Shown here: positions 16,001-26,988 of the stretch, piece after piece
How the letters are laid out: each line of letters begins with the position of its first letter
How positions within the stretch are numbered: the first letter of the stretch is position 1
Source: Larus michahellis
Taxonomy: Eukaryota > Chordata > Aves > Charadriiformes > Laridae
Length of the DNA: 64,000 nucleotides
Assembly (NCBI RefSeq): GCF_964199755.1
Contig: NC_133906.1
Coordinates: 20,583,419 to 20,647,418, forward strand
Direction of reading: 5' to 3'
The notes under the pieces: generated by a model
Database searches by the model: none
Told to the model about the DNA's origin: nothing
The model's input: the letters and a program-made list of their open reading frames with translations, nothing else
Made by a program: the position numbers and the translations under genes

Positions 16001-19000
16001 TGGGAGTCTGTTGGCCAGATCCTCCCTCCGGCGATGGACGTGCCAAGCCCTGTGACCGCTCCAACGAGCGGAAAACCTGCTGATGCTCCCTCCAGGAGAA
16101 GGGATGTTGAAAATGAAGTGGAGGTGACTTCAGGGGTGCGGTTTGGAGGGCTGGGGGACAGCACTCGATTGCAATTCCCGAACACCCGCCTGCTCGCCCC
16201 TTCCCTCTCCCTAACGGGGGAAGAACTCGGCATCCCCCGCGCTCGCTGCCCTCGCTGCCCACGAGGTGGCAGCAGGTTGAAGGGAAACCCGGTTTTCCCT
16301 AAAAACGCCGCTCTGGGAACCTGCCGGGCCGCAGGAGCCGGTGGTGGGGTGGGCTGTCCTCCTCCTCCCTGGCGTTGGGGTGCGTTAAGGGGTGGCCGTG
16401 CTCCTCCCTGCGTGTCCTCCAGATCCACCCATGTCTCTGGGAGCTGGTGGAGGGGAGAGTGGAAGAGCCAGAAATCCCGAGTGTTTCCGAGGGGTGCATG
16501 CGAGCTGTTACGTAGCTCAGGCCCAGGAGTTTGGATGCTCTTCAAACATGGCATCTGCCGCTTTGCGCTGCCAAGGTCAGGCCCGAATGCTGTGGCCCTC
16601 ATGGATAGTTACGTGTTACGTCTCAGCAGAACATCACTTCCCACCTCAGTAGGCTGAATCAAGCTCCCCCATAAAAATAAATGTCCTGGAGCGATGGCAA
16701 GGCTGAAGTCACTGGGAGAGAGCCCTCACCTCCAGGCCAGGGGCTGACGGCAGGAGGCGGTGGCAGGACCTGGCCAAAAATTTGTTGTATGTTGGCTTAG
16801 GCGCATTCTCCGCAAACCGATTTCTGGGTCTTGCACCAGAGCCTGCAAAGGGAAGACCGAAGTAGGCAAAACATCACCAGGTTTGTCACAGAGAGTACGC
16901 AGACACAAATCTGAAGACCTTGCTGGAAGGCAGCCCTTGGCAGAGGGGACCTTCACCAGACCAAGCTTCAGGAGCAGTAACGTGGCTCTCGCAGGTAACT
17001 GTTGTGCGTGGGTTTGGGTATCAGAGTAGTAGGAGTCCCATAGCTGTCCCACGTGGATGGTGACCTTGGCTGGGGGAAACGTTGGCTGTGGAAGGAAAGC
17101 AGGAGTCGGTGCTGCTTGGTGGTGGGTGGACCAGAACACGGCTGGAAACAGCGACTGCTAGTAGAGGCTGCCCAAGCTGTAAAACAGTGCTCCGTGGGTA
17201 TCCATATCTTGTCACGTATTTACAGGCAGAAACCGTGCATCACTTATGCACGATGATGCTGTGGAGTAAATCCTGTGAAGTAATATACTTTGAGCTCCCT
17301 GTAAATGCACCAGCGCGGGCTTGAAGAAGGAACCCATCCCCTTTCTGTTCCGTCCTTCTGGGGGATGAGGCTGAAGCGCAGTAAGTTTTTCCCACCAAAG
17401 TGTGGTCAATGGAACAATCGTACGACGTGTTGATCAGGAAAAAGGATGTGGGAGTTTGAGTGGAAAAACTGATGCTATCGGGCTAATGGCAGAGGGCAGC
17501 AGGAAGGATGGCAAACAGGATGCGGCGCCGCGCTCGGCGGAAAGAGCACGAAACGATGCTGTGGCTGCGGAGGCTGGAGGCAGCCCTGGTCTCTGCCGCG
17601 GGCACGGGAAAGGCTGGACCAGAGAGCAGAAAGTCACTGATCTCACACTCCTCTGCTGGGAGGAAGGGCTCCTTTCTGTTCTGCTGGGGAAAAGCAAGTG
17701 TTAGCCAATATCCCAAAGCTGTCAAAATGGTGGAAGAAACAACTGGAGGGAAACTTATTTTTAGTTGCTTGGAGGCTCCAAACTGAGAATAGTGGGAAGC
17801 TGAAAAAAGGGGGGGGACTCTTGGCAGGACCTCCTTGCATCCAGGGCTTTGCTGGCAGGCAGTTCCACACCCGGGGATAAACAGGATCAAAACAACGCTC
17901 AAGGGAATACATTTCTGCCTCTCCTGCTGCTGCTAGCTGCTGTAATACCTCGTGAAGGTGGCTAGCAGTGGGAACGTGCCGGTCCTATTGTTTTTTGGAA
18001 GTTAAGGTTCTGGTGCAGATGCTCTAGCAGGTCATGCGATGGGAAGATACTCCACCAGTAACTCTTCCAGTGTCACTTGGAGCTGTCTTTGGGGTGAATC
18101 AGTATTTTGGCAGGCTTGGAAACCTGTTTGTATGTGAGATGACAGTGCTTCCTGGCCTACAGTGAGATCTTGGTCAGGGGTTTGAGCTTCGTGGATAAAA
18201 ACGGCCTACTAAACGTGCCCAGGCGCACCGAAAGCCCTCGCAGCCCAGCTGCAGCTGGAGGTTTTCAGCAGAGCTGGCTGGTGCTGCAGCCCAGCCCTGA
18301 GCTGCAGAAGTCGGTGTGTGAGACAGGTCTCCAACTTGCCCTCTTGCGACCACCATAAAAATGGAAGTGTTTAAATCTGAGAGCAAGGAAATGTCTTTTA
18401 CTTGTCTTCCTTTGGAGGACCGTCTCGCAGGGAAGGGGTCCCATGTGGGATGCGCTGTTAGGGTCGCGTGTGGTACAGGAGGCAATCACTGACCATGGGT
18501 CAGGAAAGGGTTATCTGGTGAGAAGCACCAGCTATGTTTGCTTCTCAAATGGTGTGTGTTTGCAGCGTTTTGTAAACCGGATGTTTAACAATGAAGTATC
18601 TGTAGTTGTGCAGAATATGCCCGTCCTGCGGGCACCCCCCGGCAGGTGTGTCCCCCCGGGCGTGGGCTCCCGGCCCCTTCTCACATCGATGTTGTGAGCA
18701 CTGGTGGGTGATGTTGAAATGTTGACGTGGAACTGGGTGGTGGAGTTGAGGTCCCCTAAAATCAGCCCAATGACGTGAGCTGGTACCAACTCCAGTCTCT
18801 TCGGCCTCAGCCTCCAGCCTTTGGGGCTCGGGGTGGCGCTTGTGTCACAGTAACGTCTGCGTGTACATAGCCCGGTTCACAAAACTGCCTTGCATCTGGG
18901 TTTGCCCACCCTCCTCACGTGCTGACAGATTTATACCAGTCAGGTAGCGGGTATTAATTAATTTATTTTAAGGCAGCTATGTTCTTGTCAGTCCTTGTTG

Positions 19001-19500
19001 GGTCAAAATGCTCTGAAGTCACTCAGTCCTCAGCTTGCTGTTTTAATTAAGAACACGGATCCTTAAAAGACGATTGTACTGTCTCCCAACTATTCAACAC
19101 ATGGCAAATGTTAGTGCAGCAGAGTGTGAATCGCTTGCCGAGAGCCGTCCTCTACCCTGGCCTGACATCTATTACCAAGTGTAAACTAATGAATAAAGAG
19201 CTGGGGTTTGTCACAATATCCAGTGTAAGGGCTTTCAGAAAGTGCTGCGGGCTGACAGGGAGAGATTGCGAGAGGTTGCAGCCCCTGACCTCAATAAAGG
19301 CTTCAAAGGAACCTCCTGAAAAGTTTTTTGCAGCACAAAAAAGAATTTCTCCTGGTAATGTAGCAGCCGGCGCACTTTAATAGCTAAAACTACGTCAAGG
19401 CTTCTGCTGACCGGGTGGAAATGACATCTTTGTTTTGCGTGTAAATGCTGTCCTGTGATGTCTTTTTTGCTCCATTAAAAACAAGGACTTAAGACTCACA
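13036..19500. other. Intergenic region, GC-rich from about 15000, no supported gene
   Basis: Composition changes from AT-rich to GC-rich near 15000. Between 15700 and 16660 long overlapping open frames exist on both strands (311 codons at 15722-16657 on + and 216 codons at 15952-16602 on -). They have no recognisable domain, rich Pro/Gly/Arg/Ser composition and mutual overlap, as expected where stop codons are rare in GC-rich DNA. I do not call them genes. AATAAA occurs near 13850 and 16675 on the + strand without an identifiable transcript. Confidence 0.6.
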
Positions 19501-19504
19501 AGAT

Positions 19505-20110
19505 GAAGGTACCAGGTTGCGCGGCAGCTCGCCTGCAGTGCCGGAGGGAAGGAGGAGCTGGGGAGCAAGAGCCAGGCAGGTGCCAGTCCCCGCGTCCCCG
19601 CCAGGGCTGGGTGCTGCCGTCCCAGCTGCCGGAGAGGGGGAAGACCCGGCCTCCCTCAAAGGAAAAGGTGGGAAACCAGCAACGGCGCAGGCACCCTCCT
19701 TTGCTGCGAGCCCGTCTGCCCCTGGAGTGGGAGCGAACAACGGAGCGTGGGGATGCAGAGGGAGCCGCGGGGCTGTGCAGCGCGGGGAGGGAGCGATGCA
19801 ACGCGCAGCGTGTTGGGGGGGAACGTGGCCTTGGCCGTTATCCCTCTCGCCAGCTTTCAGCTGCTCCGGCCGTTTGTCTGCCCGGTGCCGGGGGGTCCAT
19901 GGCACAGCAGGTCATTCACTCTATGCGGCTGCCTTTGCCCACAGCACCCTCCTTCCTCCTGTCAGGCTGCAAGTCCTAAAGCCAGAGAGACCCGCTCTCT
20001 GCCTGTGCGCTGGCCCGTGCCCCGCTGGACGGCATTCCCGAGGCTGGGAATGTCGCTGCAGAGACGCTGGTTGCTGGTGAGAGGGGAGACTGGGAGCAGC
20101 TCATCTGGCC
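19505..20110. promoter_or_regulatory. Orphan intergenic CpG island
   Basis: By hand count the first 400 bp hold about 32 CpG dinucleotides at roughly 65 % G+C, an observed/expected ratio near 0.75, which passes the usual CpG-island criteria. Neither LSM11 nor CLINT1 starts here; both have their 3' ends facing this interval. Long overlapping frames (158, 187 and 153 codons on +, 138 on -) are a by-product of composition. It could be the promoter of an unannotated non-coding transcript or a methylation-free regulatory patch. Confidence 0.6.
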
Positions 20111-20769
20111 AAAGCAGTTTGTCTCTAATTAAGTCTAAAACTGGCATCCTGCCTCGCCTCCTGCCTGCAGCCAGCCCAAGGCGTGGAACGGGGGCTGTGG
20201 GCAGTTGACCCTCGTTGCCACCACTGCGCCGGCCATCGGGCTGCACCGATGCACAGGCAGAGTGGGTACCTCCAGGCCGGTGACACTTTTCCAACCCTTT
20301 TTTGTTTGCAGGTACTTAAGGTTTCCCATGTGCTGCGAGCCCCAGCGTAGGGAGTAGAAGGTGACAGTCAAGAAGGTTTGGCTCTTTCCTGCGGCCCAAA
20401 GACAACATCCACGGGACAAAGAGCAAGTGCGGCTGCCTGCCGTCACCGGTGCTCTCCGCTCAGCGCCCCCAGCGCCGACATGGACCCGGAGCCCAGGTGA
20501 TGGGGAAGGAAAGTGGCACGGTGACAGCTGTACATATGAGACAAGCAGAGAGACTGTCCCGCAGCAGGCAGGGAGATTCATGCGCATGGGGCTGGGCTGG
20601 AAAACCGCCTGGAGGCCAGATTTAGGAAGCTCAAGGTGGAGGCAGCCGCTTCCTCCTCCTCTCCGTTTTATACCTCGGTGGGACTGGGAGGATGTGGTTC
20701 CTTGGCCGGAGGACGAGGGACAAGAGGTGAACAAAGGCAAGGGCAGAGAGACGCATACGTGAATGAACC

Positions 20770-21240
20770 GAATTACTTGGCTTTTAGGAATTTAACCCTT
20801 AGCGTTCTCTCATCCTGCATTTTGTTTGCAAATCAAAAATGGGGAAAGATTTTGGTAACCTCATAGTATCACCAACAGTTTGTTAAAAGACTAATTGCCA
20901 AGTAGCTTATGCATGTGGGACCATTAGTAATTCTGTAGCTATGCAAATTAAAACAGTGATGTATGATTTATAGCTTTAATAATGTTCTGAAGGCTCTTAA
21001 ATTTTAATCACTTGCAACATCCTTTTTAATATTCAATTACTTTATTAACTAATTAGGTCACTTGCTGAAAAAGCACATAAGGCTGCTGCTATTTTAATAT
21101 CAGCTGAACATCACAAAATACCTTTGAAATGGTGTAAATGGTTTATTTATTTTAAATAGATCATTAAGATGCTATAATTAATAAATCAATTACAGAAAAA
21201 AAGACAAGAAATTGATAGATGCCAGACCACAACAGTAGTG
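20770..21240. promoter_or_regulatory. AT-rich candidate conserved non-coding element with POU octamer
   Basis: A sharp switch from GC-rich to AT-rich sequence containing many homeodomain cores (TAAT/ATTA), including GACTAATTGCC, AACTAATTAGG and TATAATTAATAAATC. It also has a perfect octamer ATGCAAAT at 20941-20948 and an ATGCAT at 20909-20914. Such blocks often prove to be deeply conserved enhancers near developmental genes. Conservation cannot be measured from one sequence. Confidence 0.4.
20941..20948 (+). promoter_or_regulatory. Perfect octamer motif ATGCAAAT (POU-domain site)
   Basis: The exact octamer recognised by Oct-family POU proteins, immediately followed by TAAAA and lying within a homeodomain-site-rich block. 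An 8-mer will occur by chance a few times in 64 kb, so the context matters more than the match. Confidence 0.35.
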
Positions 21241-21540
21241 GCTTCTCTGCTTACTTCAGAAACGTTCACAGCGATGCCGAACGCGGTGAAGGCGGCCGCT
21301 GAAGCACCTTCCCAGATAATTCGTATTCAGCTGAAGGGATAAGGTTCAAGATATGCTTGGTTCATTATAGATGCTTTTTGTATGAATTTAGCTTCCTGAT
21401 TGATAAAAGCTCCACAAACGACCTTGAAAAGTTAAAGTATTTAAAAGGACGGCCCTCCTTCACGGCTTGCTCTTTTGTCTGTCTCAAAAAAGATAAAACC
21501 GAAACATCCGAGTCCTGCTAATGCTGGGATGAAAGGCAGA
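21241..21540. other. Intergenic sequence between the AT-rich block and a CpG islet
   Basis: Mixed-composition sequence with isolated CpGs near 21270-21300. I see no gene or repeat. Confidence 0.5.
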
Positions 21541-21680
21541 GCGCGGGAGGGAGGGAAGGTGGGACGCTAATGGCTGACCCGCCTGCTCTGCTCGAAGTGG
21601 ACGAGCGCTCGCCCCTGGCCAGGGCCGCGGCCGGGCAGCAGCTCCGGCAGCCGACGCGGTGGAATCGCACAGAACGTTGT
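21541..21680. promoter_or_regulatory. Small CpG-dense islet
   Basis: About 17 CpG in 140 bp at roughly 68 % G+C, including GAGCGCTCGCC and GGGCCGCGGCCGGG. It is too short for a formal CpG island but clearly protected from CpG loss compared with its flanks. It lies 1.5 kb after the larger CpG island. Confidence 0.45.
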
Positions 21681-22914
21681 ACCCTGCAAAAGCTGCAGGG
21701 CAGCAGGTTACACCTCCCGTTTACACCAACCCGTGATGTAAAACCCGAAGTCTGAGAAGTTAAATTTGGCACCAGCGCGGCTGCAACTCTGAAACGGGCT
21801 TTCAGTAACCTTCTGTTTTAAAACTTTGTAATTAAGGTAAGAAAAATACTCTTCTAGGAATTAAGTCAATCTTTTTCACAGATTTTGGCTTAAATTGTAT
21901 CAATGTGATGATACAGAGCGCAATGGTTTTCTCTTGTGAGAAGCTGCTAGAAAATACCCGCAGTAGTTACAGAGCACTCCTCTTCCCATTGCAACTTGTC
22001 TTCCTTCCATTTTCTCGTGACTAAAACCCTGTAAAGCAGGGGGCAAAATCCTCAGCGCTGCAGCGAGCTTGCTGCTAAACCAAGACTGCCCTTTACAACC
22101 CAGTTGCCAGGAAAGCAACGCCAAATCTCACTCGACAGAGCGTTTCCGGGCAAGTGAATGTACGTGGGCTGTCTGGCTCCAAAGCAGAGTCCAGGGGAGG
22201 TCCAAGCCCCCAGCTCCAGTTGCCCAGAACACTAAAAGCTGCCCCTTCTCTGGCCCGGGGGAGCTGCAGGCCCGTTAGTCGGCAGCTGACGGTAACTTCT
22301 ACCACTACTGGGGCTTAAGATGAAATCACGGTTTTTCTACCTTGTTAACAGCTCTCATCAAAATAATTATCGCTGCTTCAAGAGGCTACCGTTCGGTGTG
22401 ACGAGCCAGTGAGAGGAAGAACATACGGGACTAACCTGGGCTGGAGGGGAAAGCTGTGCAGAAGGAGCCTAAAATAACGATAAATCCACGTCACGTTTCA
22501 CGGGAGCTGCCACAGGAAATAAAGGTGCAGACTAATATAAATACAAGACACCGCGCGCTGCTGCGGGTTGGGACAACGTGTGATGCTGCACACCTTGGAA
22601 CAAGCGCAGCTACGACTCTTGAGGGGTCGGAGACATTTATACAGTCAAATGAGGTCAGCGTTGCTGTTTTTTAAGAGTGTTTATTTCACCCCACGCTAAT
22701 CCTGTTGTACAACATGGCTCACGGGGTGTTCTTAGTCTCCTTGCAGAGCCCCAGCTCACAGTCAAATACATGCGTTTTTGTCACCTTCCTGTAACTTTTC
22801 CCCAGTCATTTATTCACGTGATGGATTCCCGCGTTTCTCAAAGTTGCGTAGGAAAAACCACGTCCTTCCCTGGCCAACGAAAAAAGCCAGGACTAGTGGG
22901 AGTTGCAAATAAAA
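21681..22914. other. Intergenic sequence, no supported gene
   Basis: Moderate G+C, short overlapping frames only, no recognised domain, repeat or RNA gene. Confidence 0.5.
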
Positions 22915-23060
22915 GGTCGCCGGTGCCTCAACCACAACCGGTACCAGGAGAAATGAGGAGGCAGCAGGACACCCCCGCAAAGCCCAGCCCGCCCCCGCGG
23001 CCGCCTGCGCCACGCGGCCGCTGGTACCGAGGAGCGAGTGTTAACCTCCCCGGCGCCATT
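22915..23060. promoter_or_regulatory. Small CpG-dense islet next to POU-dimer site
   Basis: About 16 CpG in 150 bp, including CCCGCGGCCGCC and CACGCGGCCGC. It is followed within 120 bp by an AT-rich block carrying the MORE palindrome. This GC-rich/AT-rich juxtaposition repeats the arrangement seen at 19.5-21.2 kb. Confidence 0.4.
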
Positions 23061-23089
23061 CAATGTGACAGTGACACTTCACAGCACAT

Positions 23090-23340
23090 TGCATCCAATC
23101 TCATTTGAAGCTGACAAAGATTGTTTCTGTTTTATATCTATTGGTTTATTAATGGCCTACAGCCTCTTAAGCAGATGCATATGCATTAGATAGCCAGCTG
23201 TTAGGAGCTTCCCAGATGTCGAAAGTAGCTCTGTCTTGGAATGCGTGCTTTCCGTGTCCCCCCCCCCATCATGAAACAAAGTAATTGTAGTTCTATTAAA
23301 GAACCAGTTAATTACTGAACCAGTACCTTATGGCATGCTT
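23090..23340. promoter_or_regulatory. Candidate conserved regulatory block around the MORE palindrome
   Basis: AT-rich sequence with homeodomain-type and Sox-like cores (ACAAAGATTGTTTC, GGTTTATTAATGG), an E-box CAGCTG near 23197 and the MORE palindrome. A C10-type homopolymer run near 23260-23268 interrupts it. Regulatory function is inferred from motif content only. Confidence 0.35.
23175..23186. promoter_or_regulatory. Perfect MORE palindrome ATGCATATGCAT (POU homodimer site)
   Basis: The 12-bp palindrome ATGCATATGCAT is identical to the More-palindromic Oct-factor Recognition Element bound by dimers of Oct-family POU proteins. A given 12-mer palindrome is expected about 0.004 times in 64 kb of random sequence, so an exact match is noteworthy. 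It sits in an AT-rich block in the LSM11-CLINT1 interval. Confidence 0.5.
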
Positions 23341-25280
23341 TTAAACAGAAAAATCTGCAAATTTGTGAGGAGAAAAGGTTTTGAAAAGAGAGACGAGCTG
23401 AGCCTGCGCTGCGCTGTACCCATGCGGAACTTGCATCGACGCAGAGACCTGGATCGCGCCGGGTAGAGAAGCCCCGAGCCGCAGCCGTCCAGGGAAACAC
23501 CAAGGTCTGCAAAGGCACCTCTCTTCATTTCCCACTTTCGGCAGAATTTCTCTCTTACCTCTTCTCCTTCCGTATCTGAATAGTGGATGCGGAAGCACAG
23601 AAAAAAATGAAAATGAGACGCCTCTCAATGTTTAAAGGTCGTTTCACAGGGTGAAGCGAACTTCCACAGCACCCCAGCCAGCTCAACCTGTAACCGGATC
23701 ATTGACCACGCGCTGCAGATTGACTTACAAATTCCACAGGCCACCCTTTTCAGTCTCACAACAGTAACCAGGCTCACCGAGTGGTCTTGGCAACTTACCG
23801 TTTTTTTCCTTTCTTCCTTCTTTCCTCAAAGCCCTAAAAGCAGCTCCCAAAATGCAGGTCTTGGCAGCATGGCCGGAACAACCCCCGCCCTCCCTCCCCC
23901 CGAGGAGCCCTCCTCCCACTGAAATGTTTAAAATATTAAAGTCAGCCCCAAGTCCAAGAGGTTTGGGGAAAAAGGTTCACGCTGAGTCTTTGTTCCTGGC
24001 AGTTGGGTCCATCTCCCCCGGGCTGGGAGGAGCGGGCAGCGCAGCCCGGGGCCGCTCAATTCCCAGTGTAGGAAGAAGAGGACAAAGACCGTTCCCGTGC
24101 CGCGGGCAGAGCTCCTGCCTGGAATAATTGGAAGCACACAGGTAATTCAGGCTTTAGTTTCCAATTCTCTCATTCATACTTTTAGTTTTTGCCAGTCAAA
24201 TCTGTCAGCAAGTACTTGGCGCTGTACAATCAGCGATCTGTCACTGCGCTGACACTTCGCCAGTACTAACCAAAAAAAAGAGTTTCCTTTGCAGTCAAAT
24301 GAAATATTTCACTTAAAACAAAAGAGTTTCAATGTGTGCGCAAACCCATTGGGTTTGCCTGAAACAATCCTGAATTTTAGTCAGTGATGGCTTGGAATAA
24401 AACTTAGCCGGGGAAGTAAAAGAAAGTTTAAAAAAAATAAATCACATTGCCATTAAAGGCTTTAATCAGAACCAAGCGATGGTACTATAAAGTGTCATAT
24501 CCTATAAAAGTGTTTACAGTCACGCACGCGGGAACGTGGAGGCAATTTTGTAGAGTGACTCCTGGAGCAAAGGCCTCTGAGAATAAAAGTGTCTTTGGGT
24601 ATTTGTTACCCTGTTAGAGTTGGTATCACCTTGAGCACACGCCGCCGGCCTGCGTCGCGGGAACGCTCCCCTGACAGATCCCTCCCCACCTCCCTTGAGC
24701 TGCGTCAGGCTCTTCTCAGCTGACAGACAGAGCTGAAACAGATGCTGCTGTAAACCCCTTGTTTGGCTGGTTTGAGTATCATTTCTTTTGTAGAACATGG
24801 TGGATGCTCTAGTTATCACTGAACTTGCACCTGTGCTGGAATTTATTGCTCCTTTGTACACATCAAGATGCATTTTTTGAATGATTCCATAAATACACGC
24901 ACAGGGATGGATTCTTTCTCCTCCAGACATCCTTTACAAAGGATTTCACTAATTTTACCTGGACTCTTAATAAGTTTAGAAGCTACAGAATGCAGAGGTG
25001 GTAAAAGTTTACCTCTTATGACCAGACAGTTAATTCCCTCTATTTAGTCCCTGTAGGCGCCGAACTCCCGGGCTGCTTTCCAGCTGGGAGTCACAGCTGC
25101 GCTGGCAGCAGGCACAAGCCTTACAGCCCGGGCTTTCAAACCTGCCCCACTTTGGGTGCTACCATGATGATATGAGCTCTTTTATTTATTATTTTAAGGC
25201 ATGTAGAGTACAACTTGTGGATAGTCTGGGGGAAGAGCAAGGAAATCAGATTTTTGCCACGGGACGGCGCACCACACCAG
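23341..25280. other. Intergenic sequence, no supported gene
   Basis: Alternating GC-rich patches (for example 24000-24110) and AT-rich patches. The stretch 24125-24500 is AT-rich with ATT/TAAT cores and looks like another possible conserved non-coding block, but less clearly than those called. No coding signal or repeat family is recognised. Confidence 0.5.
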
Positions 25281-25377
25281 CAGGACGGGATGGGATGGGA
25301 CGGGACGGCAGTAGGACAGGATGGCACACCACGGCATGGCACAGCAGTAGGACAGGACGGGACAGCACAGCCCACCC
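25281..25377. repeat. GGGAC/GGGAT minisatellite
   Basis: Imperfect tandem array built on GGGAT and GGGAC pentamers with longer units containing CAGCAG and CACACCACGG. The 14-mer GCAGTAGGACAGGA recurs exactly at 25308-25321 and 25344-25357, giving a higher-order period of 36 bp. It is expected to vary in length between individuals. Open frames across it on both strands are artefacts of the repeat. Confidence 0.8.
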
Positions 25378-26574
25378 CACCGCGTGCTGCTCGCAGCCAG
25401 GCAGAGGGAGGCCTCTCGACAGATCCCCGTTACAGCCGGGCCTGGCTTTGAGGATGAAGAATGGAGTTCCACTGAGTTAGTAGCATGATTTAAGTTATTT
25501 TAGGCAGCAGCTGATAAACGGTAGATCTGTCATCATTCATACAGTAGCTCATTTGTTTTTTCACCCGGAAAGATAATTTCTGTTTTTAATATGCTACTTT
25601 GCTCCTACCTGAAATATCAGAGATGGAAACATTTTACGATAGCCATCTTAAACAAGTTTAATACTGCTTTAAGCAAACAACCTGTTTTATATTTGGTTTT
25701 TATCTAGATGTAAACCATATGCTGCTGAGCACTGCTACCTGTGATCCATGTCTTGTACCTGGGGATAAAACTTCCACGCAACAGGCTCTCGGCGCTGCAG
25801 GCTGAAGACGCACGGGGATACACCTGGCCCACGGTCTGCAGGAATCTTTCTGGGTTTCCTTTTCTGATGTTTATTTTGGTTGAAAGGACTTCCTGCTCAT
25901 CCACCTGCAGACGATCTGGCTGGCTGAAAAAACCCTTTTCATACTCCATACAACCTTCTTCCCAGTTAGGATACTGATCCGTTAAGAGGAACAACGCATG
26001 GCAGGGGCAGTGAACCGTAAGCCCGTGTACCCGTCACTGAGATATAACGGAGACAACCACAAAGACCCGCTCTAAAGTGACCAAACGTTCTCCACCGGAG
26101 TTATTCTAACCCCTGACAAATGTGCTTCGGTGTGGTTGAGCTCTTGATTAGGAGCTAAAATCACTGGTTCCTCTGAAGAGATGTGCGCAACCCAAACAAG
26201 GACAGGATCTTTCGACTCAAAGGCGACGATCTGAACAGCTAAACTTACCGTCAAAGGGCAGCACTGGGAACAGGCTCCCCCCACTCGTCAGCAAACCTCC
26301 TGCGGACAATCGAGCCGCCCTGCACCCCTTCAGCACGACCAAGATGGCAACAGCGACGACAGGTTGCGCTTTCCTTGCCACCCATCGACCGCCCCAGGAA
26401 CTAGTTTTCTTCCCACCACAATTTTGCTTATATTGAACCAGTCTGAATCTTCCCATCTGTTAGAACTGGAAGTTTTGAAGATGATTATGCCAAATAAGTT
26501 TAAAGGTTTCAGAAGAGGAACCAGAGCGATCTCTCCTACTCAGCCGTTAAAGCCTGCCTTGATTACTTTGATGT
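25378..26574. other. Intergenic sequence, no supported gene
   Basis: Mixed composition, with short overlapping frames on both strands only. I see no RNA gene or transposon. Confidence 0.5.
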
Positions 26575-26949
26575 AACAACACTTGAAAGCTCCTATTCTT
26601 TGAAACTAATTTAAACACATTGAATTGTTGAAAGATTAAAAACCGCAGTCAGCTAATTACACTCCCTCTCATCTCTTATTCAGCAAATGAATCACTTTTC
26701 ATTACCACTTAGCTGAAGTACATGAATTTCTGCCTAATTAGAAATGTTGTAGATGGAGCATTAGCAAGGCTGGAGCGGGTCAGGATATCTTGCCTGCTTC
26801 ATTTTTAATTCCTAACCGTAGAGCCAGATAGGAAAGGCTTCAGATAAGAAGTCATTAAACAATTTTAAATTATTTATAAAAATTACTTTGCCCAAATTAT
26901 AATTATTTTTTTTCCCAAATGCTCTCATAAACGTCAAATGGAATGAAAG
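26575..26949. promoter_or_regulatory. AT-rich candidate conserved non-coding block before the CLINT1 3' end
   Basis: AT-rich sequence with repeated homeodomain cores (AGCTAATTACAC, GCCTAATTAGAA, AATTATAATTATT), just beyond the inferred end of the CLINT1 transcript. It may be a regulatory element or part of a longer CLINT1 3' UTR. No comparison was possible. Confidence 0.3.
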
Positions 26950-26970
26950 GAAAAGCAGCCCAACATTGAT

Positions 26971-26988
26971 TTTAATGAACATTTTAAT
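26971..26988 (-). terminator. CLINT1: Tandem ATTAAA polyadenylation signals, candidate CLINT1 3' end
   Basis: Two ATTAAA hexamers on the - strand at 26983-26988 and 26971-26976, separated by six bases. ATTAAA is the commonest variant signal, and a pair at the expected distance from the stop fits the known size of CLINT1 3' UTRs. Confidence 0.4.

Noticed and set aside
15722..16657. 311-codon open frame on the + strand, with a 216-codon frame opposite
   Set aside because: Both frames lie in GC-rich DNA where stops are scarce. They overlap each other and several more frames, and have no recognisable domain, conserved motif or splice context. No gene is called without transcript or protein evidence.
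19503..20208. Three overlapping + strand frames of 153-187 codons and a - strand frame of 138 codons
   Set aside because: They sit on the CpG island and are explained by its composition. The Pro/Gly/Arg/Ala-rich translations match no family I know.
25136..25480. Overlapping frames with repeated Cys-Pro-Thr-Ala-Val type peptides on - and Gly-Arg-Asp peptides on +
   Set aside because: They are translations of the GGGAC minisatellite.
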